Source: Prevotella sp.
GTDB lineage: Bacteria > Bacteroidota > Bacteroidia > Bacteroidales > Bacteroidaceae
Direction: 5' to 3'
DNA: 44,898 nucleotides
NCBI GenBank assembly: GCA_017645905.1
Contig: JAGCNO010000038.1
Location: 1 to 44,898 of the forward strand
In this document: positions 16,526 through 23,458 of the stretch, one piece after another
How the letters are laid out: each line of letters begins with the position of its first letter
How positions within the stretch are numbered: position 1 is the first letter of the stretch
Translations under genes and position numbers: made by a program
Notes under the pieces: generated by a model
Database searches by the model: none
What the model was told of the DNA's origin: nothing
Seen by the model: the letters and a program-made list of their open reading frames with translations, nothing else

Positions 16526-16817
16526 CTTCTCGGTATCTCACTGGAGGTGGTCCGTAGACTACCTTCATTTCTTTTTGCCGCTCAATGACCCTCCTGATGG
16601 AGTCCTGCCTTTGCTGTTCCTTGATGGCCTCCTGGTCGTATTCTACAGGAGGCGGTCCGTAGACTTCCTTAATATCCTGCATGTCCCTGATGGAGTCTGT
16701 CGGTGGCGGGCCGTAAACCGTCTCAATGTTTTTCGATGACTTGCAGCAGCCCAGGCCCAGCATCGCAATGAGCGATGAGAGCAACACGTTTGTGATGGAA
16801 TAAAACTGTTTCTTCAT
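16512..16817 (-). CDS. Small lipoprotein with three VYGPPP repeats
   Basis: 101 residues. A lipoprotein signal (SSLIAMLGLGCC) gives a lipidated Cys near residue 24. The mature part repeats the motif (E/K/V)VYGPPP three times (TVYGPPPTD, EVYGPPPVEY, VVYGPPPVRY), about 20 and 35 residues apart, separated by charged, probably helical stretches. The function is unknown. The repeated Tyr-Gly-Pro-Pro-Pro could be a binding or assembly motif at the envelope. It is convergent with ftsH and shares a terminator hairpin with it. Confidence 0.75.
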   Translation of the reverse strand: MKKQFYSITNVLLSSLIAMLGLGCCKSSKNIETVYGPPPTDSIRDMQDIKEVYGPPPVEYDQEAIKEQQRQDSIRRVIERQKEMKVVYGPPPVRYREEEKQ

Positions 16818-16836
16818 ATCTAACTCTAAATTATTA

Positions 16837-16870
16837 ATTCTTCATTCTTCATTCTTCACTCTTCACTTTT
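16837..16870. repeat. Heptad tract at the nspC 3' end
   Basis: Plus-strand 7-mers ATTCTTC (three times), ACTCTTC, then ACTTTT, running into the stop codon of nspC (16870-16872). Confidence 0.8.
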
Positions 16871-18015
16871 CAGTCCATACGGTCACGGTAGTCCTCGTAG
16901 GTGAAGTGGCGCAGCGTCTCTAACCTCCCGTCGCTGTGTAGCATGGCAATGTCGGGGTGTCCGATGCCGTTGAACATACAGGTCTTCACCGTCGTGTAGT
17001 GTATCATGTCCTCGAAGATAACCTCCTCGCCCACCTTCAGTTCATGGTCGAAGAGCCAGTCGCCCATGAAGTCGCCGCTCAGGCAGCTGCAGCCGCCGAG
17101 ACGATATCGTAGGGGTGAGGGGTAAGAGGTGAGGGGTGAGAGGTTTGTCTCAGGGGTAACATGTTTCGCTCCTCGAACTTCTGGGAAGTACGGCATCTCC
17201 AGGCAGTCGGGCATGTGGCAGGTGAAGCTCACGTCGAGGATGGCGGTGCGTATGCCCTTGTCCTCCACGATGTCCACCACGTGGCTCACTAACGGCCCTG
17301 TCTGCCAGGCGAAGGCGCTTCCAGGCTCGAGGATAATCTTCAGCCAGGGGTAGCGCTCGTGCAGGCCCTGCAGGATGCCCACGAGCAGCTCCACGTCATA
17401 GTCCTTGCGGGTCATCAGATGTCCTCCGCCGAGGTTCAGCCATTTCAGTTGCGGGAACCACCGTGAGAAATGCTCTTCGATATGCACCAGCGTGCGCTGC
17501 AGCACGTCGGCACCGCTCTCGCAGTGGCAGTGGCAGTGGAAACCCTCGATGTCCTTGGGCAGCACGTCGGGCAGCTTGTCGCTCGTCACCCCGAAGCGCG
17601 TACCAGGCGCACAGGGGTTGTAGAGTAGCGTCTCCACCTCACTGTACTCCGGGTTCACTCTTAGTCCGATGCTGGCACGACCCGCCACACGCCCATGCAG
17701 CCGCTCGTACTGCGACAGCGAGTTAAACGTCAGGTGACTGGAACAGGCCACAATCTCGTCAATCTCCTCGACTGTGTAGGCCGGGGAGTAGGTATGCGCC
17801 TTGGCACCGAACTGCTCCTTGGCCAGCCTTGCCTCTGCCAGCGAGCTGGCCGTCGTAGCGCTGATATACTCGCGGAAGACGGGGAAGGTCTTCCACAGGG
17901 CGAACGCCTTAAAGGCCAGGATTATCTCCACGTCGGCACGACGCGCCACGTCGGCAATGAGCCGCAGGTTGCGCCGCAGCAGCTCCTCCTCAATGATATA
18001 CACAGGTGTCGGCAT
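16870..18015 (-). CDS. nspC: Carboxynorspermidine decarboxylase
   Basis: 381 residues from MPTPVYIIEEELL. It is a PLP-dependent fold-III decarboxylase that turns carboxyspermidine or carboxynorspermidine into the polyamine. Lys36 in LAFKAFA is the expected PLP lysine; the segments HCHCESGAD, LNLGGGHLMTRKDY, ILEPGSAF and the late cysteine motif GGCSCLSGD fit the family. An insert of about 17 residues (286-303, PETNLSPLTSYPSPLR) encoded by a heptad tract sits just before the catalytic-Cys loop. The partner gene for carboxyspermidine dehydrogenase is not in the window. The frame is open upstream, but the -7 box location supports the start at 18015. Confidence 0.95.
   Translation of the reverse strand: MPTPVYIIEEELLRRNLRLIADVARRADVEIILAFKAFALWKTFPVFREYISATTASSLAEARLAKEQFGAKAHTYSPAYTVEEIDEIVACSSHLTFNSLSQYERLHGRVAGRASIGLRVNPEYSEVETLLYNPCAPGTRFGVTSDKLPDVLPKDIEGFHCHCHCESGADVLQRTLVHIEEHFSRWFPQLKWLNLGGGHLMTRKDYDVELLVGILQGLHERYPWLKIILEPGSAFAWQTGPLVSHVVDIVEDKGIRTAILDVSFTCHMPDCLEMPYFPEVRGAKHVTPETNLSPLTSYPSPLRYRLGGCSCLSGDFMGDWLFDHELKVGEEVIFEDMIHYTTVKTCMFNGIGHPDIAMLHSDGRLETLRHFTYEDYRDRMD
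17111..17145. repeat. In-frame heptad tract inside nspC
   Basis: Exactly five 7-mers on the plus strand: AGGGGTG, AGGGGTA, AGAGGTG, AGGGGTG, AGAGGTT. The unit AGGGGTG is also the repeated unit in the tail of the DUF559 terminal repeats near 34.7 and 35.2 kb. Confidence 0.88.
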
Positions 18016-18039
18016 AGTTATTTGCTTCCTTGACGGCCA

Positions 18040-18047
18040 CAAAATTA
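18040..18047 (-). promoter_or_regulatory. -7 box for nspC
   Basis: TAATTTTG on the minus strand, about 25 nt upstream of the ATG. No good -33 element. Confidence 0.45.
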
Positions 18048-18122
18048 CTAATAATTCCGGAAATAATCTTCATTTTACACATTATTTAATATATAAGTGC
18101 TTTCTCATTCACAATTTATTCG

Positions 18123-18130
18123 TACTTTTG
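18123..18130 (+). promoter_or_regulatory. -7 box for nth
   Basis: TACTTTTG ends 7 nt before the nth ATG, so the leader should be only a few nucleotides. The upstream element is weak. Confidence 0.55.
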
Positions 18131-18137
18131 CAGCACG

Positions 18138-18788
18138 ATGAGAAAGAAAGACCGTTACCGCCTGGTGCTCGACTTTTTCCGCCAGGCCATGCCGATTGTA
18201 GACACTGAGTTGCAGTATGGCAATGTGTTCCAACTGCTCTGTGCCGTTATCCTGAGTGCCCAGTGTACCGACAAGCGCATCAACCAGGTGACGCCTGCGC
18301 TGTTCCGCCGCTTCCCCGATGCCCTGTCGATGGCCGGGGATTCCAATGGTGATTGTTCAATGATCGACGAAGTGCTGGAGTATATCAAGAGCGTGAGCTA
18401 CCCCAACAGCAAGGCCCGCCATCTTGTGGCTATGGCCCAACGGCTTGTTGAACAGTACGGCGGCGAGGTGCCCCAGGACATGGACGCTTTACTCACCCTT
18501 CCCGGCGTAGGCCGCAAGACCGCCAATGTCATTCAGGCTGTTGCTTTCGGACAGGCCACAATGGCTGTCGACACCCACGTCTTTCGCGTCAGTCACCGCC
18601 TAGGTCTTGTTCCGCCATCGGCCAACACCCCGCTGAAGGTAGAGCGCGAACTGGTGAAGAACATTCCCGCCGAGGACATTCCCCGTGCCCACCACTGGCT
18701 GCTGCTTCACGGCCGCTATGTCTGCACCTCCCAGCGTCCCCATTGTGCAAAATGTGAGTTGGAGCCGCTCTGCCCGAAAATACTGTAA
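18138..18788 (+). CDS. nth: Endonuclease III
   Basis: 216 residues, DNA N-glycosylase/AP lyase removing oxidised pyrimidines. The helix-hairpin-helix LPGVGRKTAN contains the catalytic Lys127. Asp145 lies in VDTHVFRVSHRLGL. The [4Fe-4S] ligands are Cys196, Cys203, Cys206 and Cys212 (spacing C-x6-C-x2-C-x5-C). All key residues are present. It is divergent from nspC. Confidence 0.97.
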   Translation: MRKKDRYRLVLDFFRQAMPIVDTELQYGNVFQLLCAVILSAQCTDKRINQVTPALFRRFPDALSMAGDSNGDCSMIDEVLEYIKSVSYPNSKARHLVAMAQRLVEQYGGEVPQDMDALLTLPGVGRKTANVIQAVAFGQATMAVDTHVFRVSHRLGLVPPSANTPLKVERELVKNIPAEDIPRAHHWLLLHGRYVCTSQRPHCAKCELEPLCPKIL

Positions 18789-18844
18789 GGTTCGAGGTTG
18801 GAGCATTGAACAAAGAACTCCTGTTAGGGAATATAAAACAATTC

Positions 18845-18880
18845 ACCGCGTCATTGCCCGAAAGGTATTGGCGCGGTGCT
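18845..18880. repeat. 36-nt imperfect hairpin, copy 2 (downstream of nth)
   Basis: Same architecture as 2275-2310: ACCGCG...CGCGGT ends, inner CATTGCC paired with GGTATTG, loop GAAAG. It lies 56 nt after the nth stop, where it might act at the mRNA 3' end. Confidence 0.6.
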
Positions 18881-18897
18881 CCTTAACTTCTAAGAGT

Positions 18898-19106
18898 AAA
18901 GGTAGTTCAAAGTCCAGAAATAATTGGCTTCTCCTGATATTTACCTCCGTTCTTTCTGAAAAATTCTCTCGAGAATTTTGGAGATAAAACGGCTTTTTCC
19001 CAGAGATTGAACGGCTTTTTCTCAGAAATTCTCGAGAGAATTTTTCAGATAGAGTAGTTCTTTGTTTCTTTATATGCCGGCTTTTGTCTGACTTTGAACT
19101 ACCTTT
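18898..19106. repeat. Nested inverted-repeat element in the nth-ispE gap
   Basis: Outer arms of 17 bp, perfectly complementary (18898-18914 and 19090-19106; AAAGGTAGTTCAAAGTC and its complement). They enclose inner arms of 23 bp, perfectly complementary (18956-18978 and 19026-19048), which contain TTCTCTCGAGAA. Two 22-bp repeat units sit at the centre. The 500-nt gap 18789-19288 has no gene I can support; this element fills its middle. Confidence 0.8.
18981..19024. repeat. 22-bp tandem repeat array, locus B (2 copies)
   Basis: Two 22-bp units (18981, 19003) with the core AACGGCTTTTTC, lying exactly between the inner inverted arms of the nested element. Confidence 0.85.
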
Positions 19107-19276
19107 TCGTCTGGTTTACAGTAAGTTTCGGGCGTTTCTTGTCGTCAAAGGGCGCTGGGATGAAGGGCGTTAGGCTGCACGGGGCCTGCCGCTACACCGG
19201 AGGATAACACCGGAAGTGAATTAATAAACTATCATAAAAGAAAGTGGGATTATGGCGGTCTTTCTTTAATTATTCG

Positions 19277-19284
19277 TAACTTTG
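19277..19284 (+). promoter_or_regulatory. -7 box for ispE, probably leaderless
   Basis: TAACTTTG ends 4 nt before the ispE ATG (19289). The predicted transcription start coincides with the start codon. Confidence 0.55.
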
Positions 19285-19288
19285 CAGC

Positions 19289-20125
19289 ATGATTATATTT
19301 CCCGTAGCAAAAATAAACCTCGGACTGAACGTTGTGGAGCGCCGCCCGGACGGCTACCACAACCTTGAGACCGTGTTCATGCCCTTGCCGGGCCTTCGCG
19401 ATGCGCTGGAGGTGACGGTGATGGAAGAGCAGTTTCCCTCGGCGGTGGACTGCGACTTGAAAGTGACGAACATTGCCATTGAGGGCGACGAGCAGAAGAA
19501 CCTCGTGGTCAGGGCTTACCGCCTGTTGAAGGAAGAGTTTCCCGACCTGCCCCGTGTGCATGCCCATCTCTACAAGGCCATCCCCACACAGGCGGGCATG
19601 GGCGGCGGCTCAAGCGACTGTGCGGCCATGCTTGTGCTGCTTAACAAGATGTTCGGCCTGGACCTGACGGAGCAGCAGCTCATAGACCGTGCCGCAAGGC
19701 TGGGAGCCGACTGCCCGTTCTTCATCATGGGTCGTCCGGCTTATGCCGAGGGGATTGGCGAGCGGTTGCAGCCTGTAGAGCTGAATATCAGCGGGCTGAG
19801 CATCGTCGTGGTGCGTCCCGATATTCCTGTTCCCACGAAGGAGGCTTTCTCTCTCATCAAGCCCCACTACCCGAAGAAGAATTGCCGCGACGTGGTGGCC
19901 CAGCCCATAGCCACCTGGCGTTCCGACCTCGTCAATGACTTCGAGACGAGCGTCTTTGCCCTTCATCCAGAGATTGCCGCCATCAAGGAGCGGCTCTATG
20001 AGCTTGGTGCCGTCTATGCTGCCATGAGCGGCAGCGGAAGTGCGGTGTTCGGCCTCTTCCGTGAACTGCCCAGCTTCGAAAGAGAATTTGACGGAATGTT
20101 TACTTGGAAAGGTCAAATTTATTAA
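19289..20125 (+). CDS. ispE: 4-diphosphocytidyl-2-C-methyl-D-erythritol kinase
   Basis: 278 residues, a GHMP kinase that phosphorylates CDP-methylerythritol in the MEP isoprenoid pathway. Motifs: N-terminal FPVAKINLGLNVVERRPDGYH, the glycine-rich ATP loop PTQAGMGGGSSDCAA, LGADCPFFIMGRPAYAEGIGE and C-terminal AAMSGSGSAVFGLF. All expected motifs are present. The next gene starts 10 nt downstream, so they may be cotranscribed. Confidence 0.97.
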   Translation: MIIFPVAKINLGLNVVERRPDGYHNLETVFMPLPGLRDALEVTVMEEQFPSAVDCDLKVTNIAIEGDEQKNLVVRAYRLLKEEFPDLPRVHAHLYKAIPTQAGMGGGSSDCAAMLVLLNKMFGLDLTEQQLIDRAARLGADCPFFIMGRPAYAEGIGERLQPVELNISGLSIVVVRPDIPVPTKEAFSLIKPHYPKKNCRDVVAQPIATWRSDLVNDFETSVFALHPEIAAIKERLYELGAVYAAMSGSGSAVFGLFRELPSFEREFDGMFTWKGQIY

Positions 20126-20135
20126 TCATATAGCT

Positions 20136-21332
20136 ATGAAAAAGAGAATCATTTCCATCATTATCTGTGTGTTGTCGGGTTTCACTGCTATGACGGCCCA
20201 GACAATTGCTATTTGGCCAAACTGGTGCGAGGCTGCCGTAACGTTTACCTTTGAAGATGCAACGGGGCAAGAGTCTCATCAGTGGGCTGTGGAGCGGTTA
20301 GACAACTACGGGTTCAAAGCCACGTTCTTTGTTGTGACCAATTGGAATCCTTCCTGGGATTGGTGCAGGAGCGTTGCTCAAAACGGACATGAAATAGGCA
20401 GCCACTCCGATTCACATCCACATAATTGCGATGGTGAGGAGGCTTCCTCAAAAATACACATAGAGGAAAAGGTCGGCCAGCCTTGCCTGACTATGGCTTA
20501 TCCGAACTGCAACGCACCTGAAGAAGAAACTGCCATGAGCGAAAACTATATCGGTGGGCGCATCTGTAATGGTAGTTGGATGGGAATCCTTGACATTATG
20601 GGAAAGGACGGTCCATCAAACTGGTACAAAATCCCATGTAATTTATGTGGCAGTGGCGGCTATATTAATACGACGAATGATTATGTAAGCAAATGTAGGG
20701 AAGCCATTGATAAAAATGGGTGGGTTGTCTTTGGACTGTTTGGCTTTTCAGGTCTAAAAAACGGTGTTGCAACCTACGCCCCGGCAGATCAGAACGCATT
20801 TATGGGAACTCTCTCATGGCTGAATCAGAACAGAAGGGATTGCTGGGTGGCAACATTCCGAGATGCCATCATGTATGTTAAGGAACGGAAAGCTTCCTAT
20901 CTTATGAAGAAAGCCTCTGACAACTATAGCCAGACATGGAAGCTCACCCACAATTTGGATAAGACGCTTTGCAACTGGGACTACCCACTCTCCATCGAAA
21001 TACCGCTGCCTGTTGGATGGACTTCTGTCAAGGTGAAACAAGGCGACAAGAAGATAGACGCTGAGGTGAAAGACGGGAATGTCTACTTTAATGCTGTTCC
21101 CAACGGTGGAGACATTGTCTTGATGTCTGGTGTCAAGGGCGACGTGAACGCTGATGGAGTGGTAGACGTGGCCGACATCGCTGTCGTTATCGATGTGATG
21201 GCCGGCAAAGGCGACAGTACCACAAAGACTGCGGCCGATGTTAATGACGACAATAGCGTCGACGTGGCCGACATTGCTGCCGTCATCGATATCATGGCAG
21301 GAAAAAGCCGTAGCGTAGTGATGAAGGAATAA
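20136..21332 (+). CDS. Secreted NodB-like polysaccharide deacetylase with dockerin-type repeats
   Basis: 398 residues from MKKRIISIIICVL, with a signal peptide ending near MTAQ. The NodB-like domain (about 25-260) has AAVTFTFEDATGQ, FKATFFVV and NGHEIGSHSDSHPHN. The last fits the metal-binding H-S/D-x-x-H motif; the first has Glu-Asp where most deacetylases have Asp-Asp. The C-terminus holds two calcium-type dockerin repeats (GDVNADGVVDVADIAVVIDVM and ADVNDDNSVDVADIAAVIDIM). A deacetylase of chitin, xylan or peptidoglycan type is possible; because of the Glu-Asp change activity is not certain. Its stop overlaps the hemW start. Confidence 0.8.
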   Translation: MKKRIISIIICVLSGFTAMTAQTIAIWPNWCEAAVTFTFEDATGQESHQWAVERLDNYGFKATFFVVTNWNPSWDWCRSVAQNGHEIGSHSDSHPHNCDGEEASSKIHIEEKVGQPCLTMAYPNCNAPEEETAMSENYIGGRICNGSWMGILDIMGKDGPSNWYKIPCNLCGSGGYINTTNDYVSKCREAIDKNGWVVFGLFGFSGLKNGVATYAPADQNAFMGTLSWLNQNRRDCWVATFRDAIMYVKERKASYLMKKASDNYSQTWKLTHNLDKTLCNWDYPLSIEIPLPVGWTSVKVKQGDKKIDAEVKDGNVYFNAVPNGGDIVLMSGVKGDVNADGVVDVADIAVVIDVMAGKGDSTTKTAADVNDDNSVDVADIAAVIDIMAGKSRSVVMKE

Positions 21333-22447
21333 TGTCGGGAATCTACGTACATATTCCCTTTTGCCAGAGCCGCTGCATCTATTGCGGCTTCTATTCCACT
21401 ACGGGTCTGTCGCTACGGCAGCGATATGTAGATGCACTCTGTTGTGAGTACCACTTGCGCCATGACTACATCACCCTTCCTCCTATAACTATATACATAG
21501 GCGGCGGAACACCTTCTGTGCTCACTGCCAGCCAGTTGGAGCAGCTTTTCGCCACGGTATGGGATTGCAACTCCCCTTCAACAGAGGTGACAATAGAGTG
21601 TAATCCTGACGACGTGACCGAGGACTTTGCCGTGCTATTGGGTCGTCTGCCCGTCAATCGTGTGTCGATGGGTGCTCAGACCTTCAATGATGAGAGGCTG
21701 CGCTTCCTTCACCGACGCCATACTTCCGGGCAGGTGGCCTTAGCCGTAGACCGACTGCGGCGTGCTGGCATCGATAACATTAGCATTGACCTTATCTATG
21801 GCTTCCCCGGCCAGACGCTTGTCGAGTGGGAGGACGATGTAGACAAGGCCTTGGCGCTCGGTGTGGAACACCTATCGGCCTACGCCCTGACCTATGAGGA
21901 GGGTACGCCATTGCACCGCCTCTTTCAGCAGGGAAGAGTGCAACCTATTGACGACGAGCAGAGCCGTGCTATGTACTATGCTCTGCTTGACCGAACTGCC
22001 GCCGCTGGTTTTGAGCACTACGAAATCAGTAACTTCGCCCTGCCCGGACGTCGTTCGCGCCACAACAGCGGCTACTGGAACGGGACGCCCTATCTGGGTC
22101 TTGGCGCTGCGGCACACTCCTACGACGGACAGAGCCGACGGTGGAACGTGGCCGATGTCGTCAAGTATATTGAAGGTGTGGAAAGCGGACAGCTGAACTA
22201 TGAGGGCGAAACCCTTGACGCCGACACCCTCTACAACGAACTGGTAATGACGGCGCTTCGTACCATCGACGGCCTTACCTTGTCTCTTCTCTCCCCAACG
22301 GAGCGCAGCTATTGCCTGAGCATGGCTGCCCGATACATCGACGGCGGGCTGCTCGTCCACGACAAAGAGAAAGGCCGCCTGCGCCTTACACGCGACGGCC
22401 TCTTTGTCAGCGACATGGTCATTGCCGACCTGATGAAAGTTCCTTGA
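21332..22447 (+). CDS. hemW: Radical SAM heme chaperone HemW
   Basis: 371 residues beginning MSGIYVHIPFCQSRCIYCGF, with [4Fe-4S] cysteines 11, 15 and 18 (C-x3-C-x2-C). Further family segments are IYIGGGTPS, VTIECNPDD, NRVSMGAQTF, SIDLIYGFPGQ, HYEISNFA and GLGAAAHSY. HemW carries heme to respiratory proteins; it is not the oxygen-independent coproporphyrinogen oxidase. The start codon overlaps the preceding stop (TAATG), and the last 29 bp overlap the 3' end of the convergent GT2 gene. Confidence 0.93.
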   Translation: MSGIYVHIPFCQSRCIYCGFYSTTGLSLRQRYVDALCCEYHLRHDYITLPPITIYIGGGTPSVLTASQLEQLFATVWDCNSPSTEVTIECNPDDVTEDFAVLLGRLPVNRVSMGAQTFNDERLRFLHRRHTSGQVALAVDRLRRAGIDNISIDLIYGFPGQTLVEWEDDVDKALALGVEHLSAYALTYEEGTPLHRLFQQGRVQPIDDEQSRAMYYALLDRTAAAGFEHYEISNFALPGRRSRHNSGYWNGTPYLGLGAAAHSYDGQSRRWNVADVVKYIEGVESGQLNYEGETLDADTLYNELVMTALRTIDGLTLSLLSPTERSYCLSMAARYIDGGLLVHDKEKGRLRLTRDGLFVSDMVIADLMKVP

Positions 22448-23450
22448 AGGTTTTCTTCCCCTTGGCGTAATACTGCCAGAGCAGGAACAGCGGCATGCGC
22501 TCGTCGGCCTGCCCTTCCTTTCGCCAACCCTGTATCTCCTGCCGGTCTTTGTCGAAGTCCTTGCGCCATCTGCGGAAAGCACGGCGGGCACGGTAAACGG
22601 CCAGGAAATCGCCAAGGTTGTGCTGTAGCAAAAGCATCTGCCACGCTGCCACATAGTCGAGTAGCCAGCGCACGAACATCACACGGCGCAGGTCGCGTTG
22701 CGGCAGACACTTGTAGAGCATGGTGAGGTTATTGCGGAAATTGAGGAAGGTCTTCATGGGATTGCCCTTGGGTAGCGTTCCTCCGCCCAGATGGAAGACG
22801 TGAGATTCGGGCACGCAGTACACGCTGTAGCCCTTGATCATCATGCGCCAGCAGAGGTCAATCTCTTCGCAATGGGCGAAGAAACGGGCATCGAGGCCTC
22901 CCACCTCTTTATATACACACGCACGTACAAGGAGGGCAGCCCCTGTGGCCCAAAGTACCGGAGCGGTGGTGTTGTATTGGCCTTGGTCTTGCTCTACGGT
23001 CTCGAACAGCCGACCACGGCAGAAAGGATAGCCATAGCGGTCGAGGAAGCCGCCGCTGGCGCCCGCATACTCGAAATGGTCGCGGGAGGTTAGGGAGAGC
23101 AGCTTCGGCTGACAGGCGGCCACCTCAGGATGGGTGTCCATGAAAGCCAGGAGAGGAGTAAGCCAGTGAGGAGTGGTCTCGATGTCGCTGTTCAGGAGCA
23201 GGTAGTACTCGGCGTCAATCTGTGCCAGCGCACGGTTGTAGCCTTCGGCGAAGCCCCAGTTGCGGCCCAACTCGATGAGAGGAACCGAGGGGAATTGTTC
23301 ACGGAGCAACGTTAGGCTGTCGTCGGTGGAACCATTGTCGGCCACGTAGACGGTACCTTCGTCGCTTGAGTGCTGAAGCACGGTAGGCAGATATTGGCGT
23401 AGCATCGCCGCACCGTTCCAGTTAAGGATAACTATGGCAAGTCGTTCCAT
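22419..23450 (-). CDS. GT2 family glycosyltransferase (rhamnosyltransferase-like)
   Basis: 343 residues from MERLAIVILNWNG. The GT-A fold shows VADNGSTDDS, GRNWGFAEGYNRAL and the metal-binding LLNSDIE. WATGAALLVR and FFAHCEEIDLCWR, with the catalytic Glu/Asp region, are also present, as in WbbL-like transferases that build surface polysaccharide. The C-terminal part is Arg-rich and probably membrane-associated. The ATG at 23450 is used; a possible upstream TTG would overlap mtaB. It lies 8 nt downstream of mtaB, probably an operon. Confidence 0.9.
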   Translation of the reverse strand: MERLAIVILNWNGAAMLRQYLPTVLQHSSDEGTVYVADNGSTDDSLTLLREQFPSVPLIELGRNWGFAEGYNRALAQIDAEYYLLLNSDIETTPHWLTPLLAFMDTHPEVAACQPKLLSLTSRDHFEYAGASGGFLDRYGYPFCRGRLFETVEQDQGQYNTTAPVLWATGAALLVRACVYKEVGGLDARFFAHCEEIDLCWRMMIKGYSVYCVPESHVFHLGGGTLPKGNPMKTFLNFRNNLTMLYKCLPQRDLRRVMFVRWLLDYVAAWQMLLLQHNLGDFLAVYRARRAFRRWRKDFDKDRQEIQGWRKEGQADERMPLFLLWQYYAKGKKTFKELSSGRQ

Positions 23451-23458
23451 TTCAGTCG

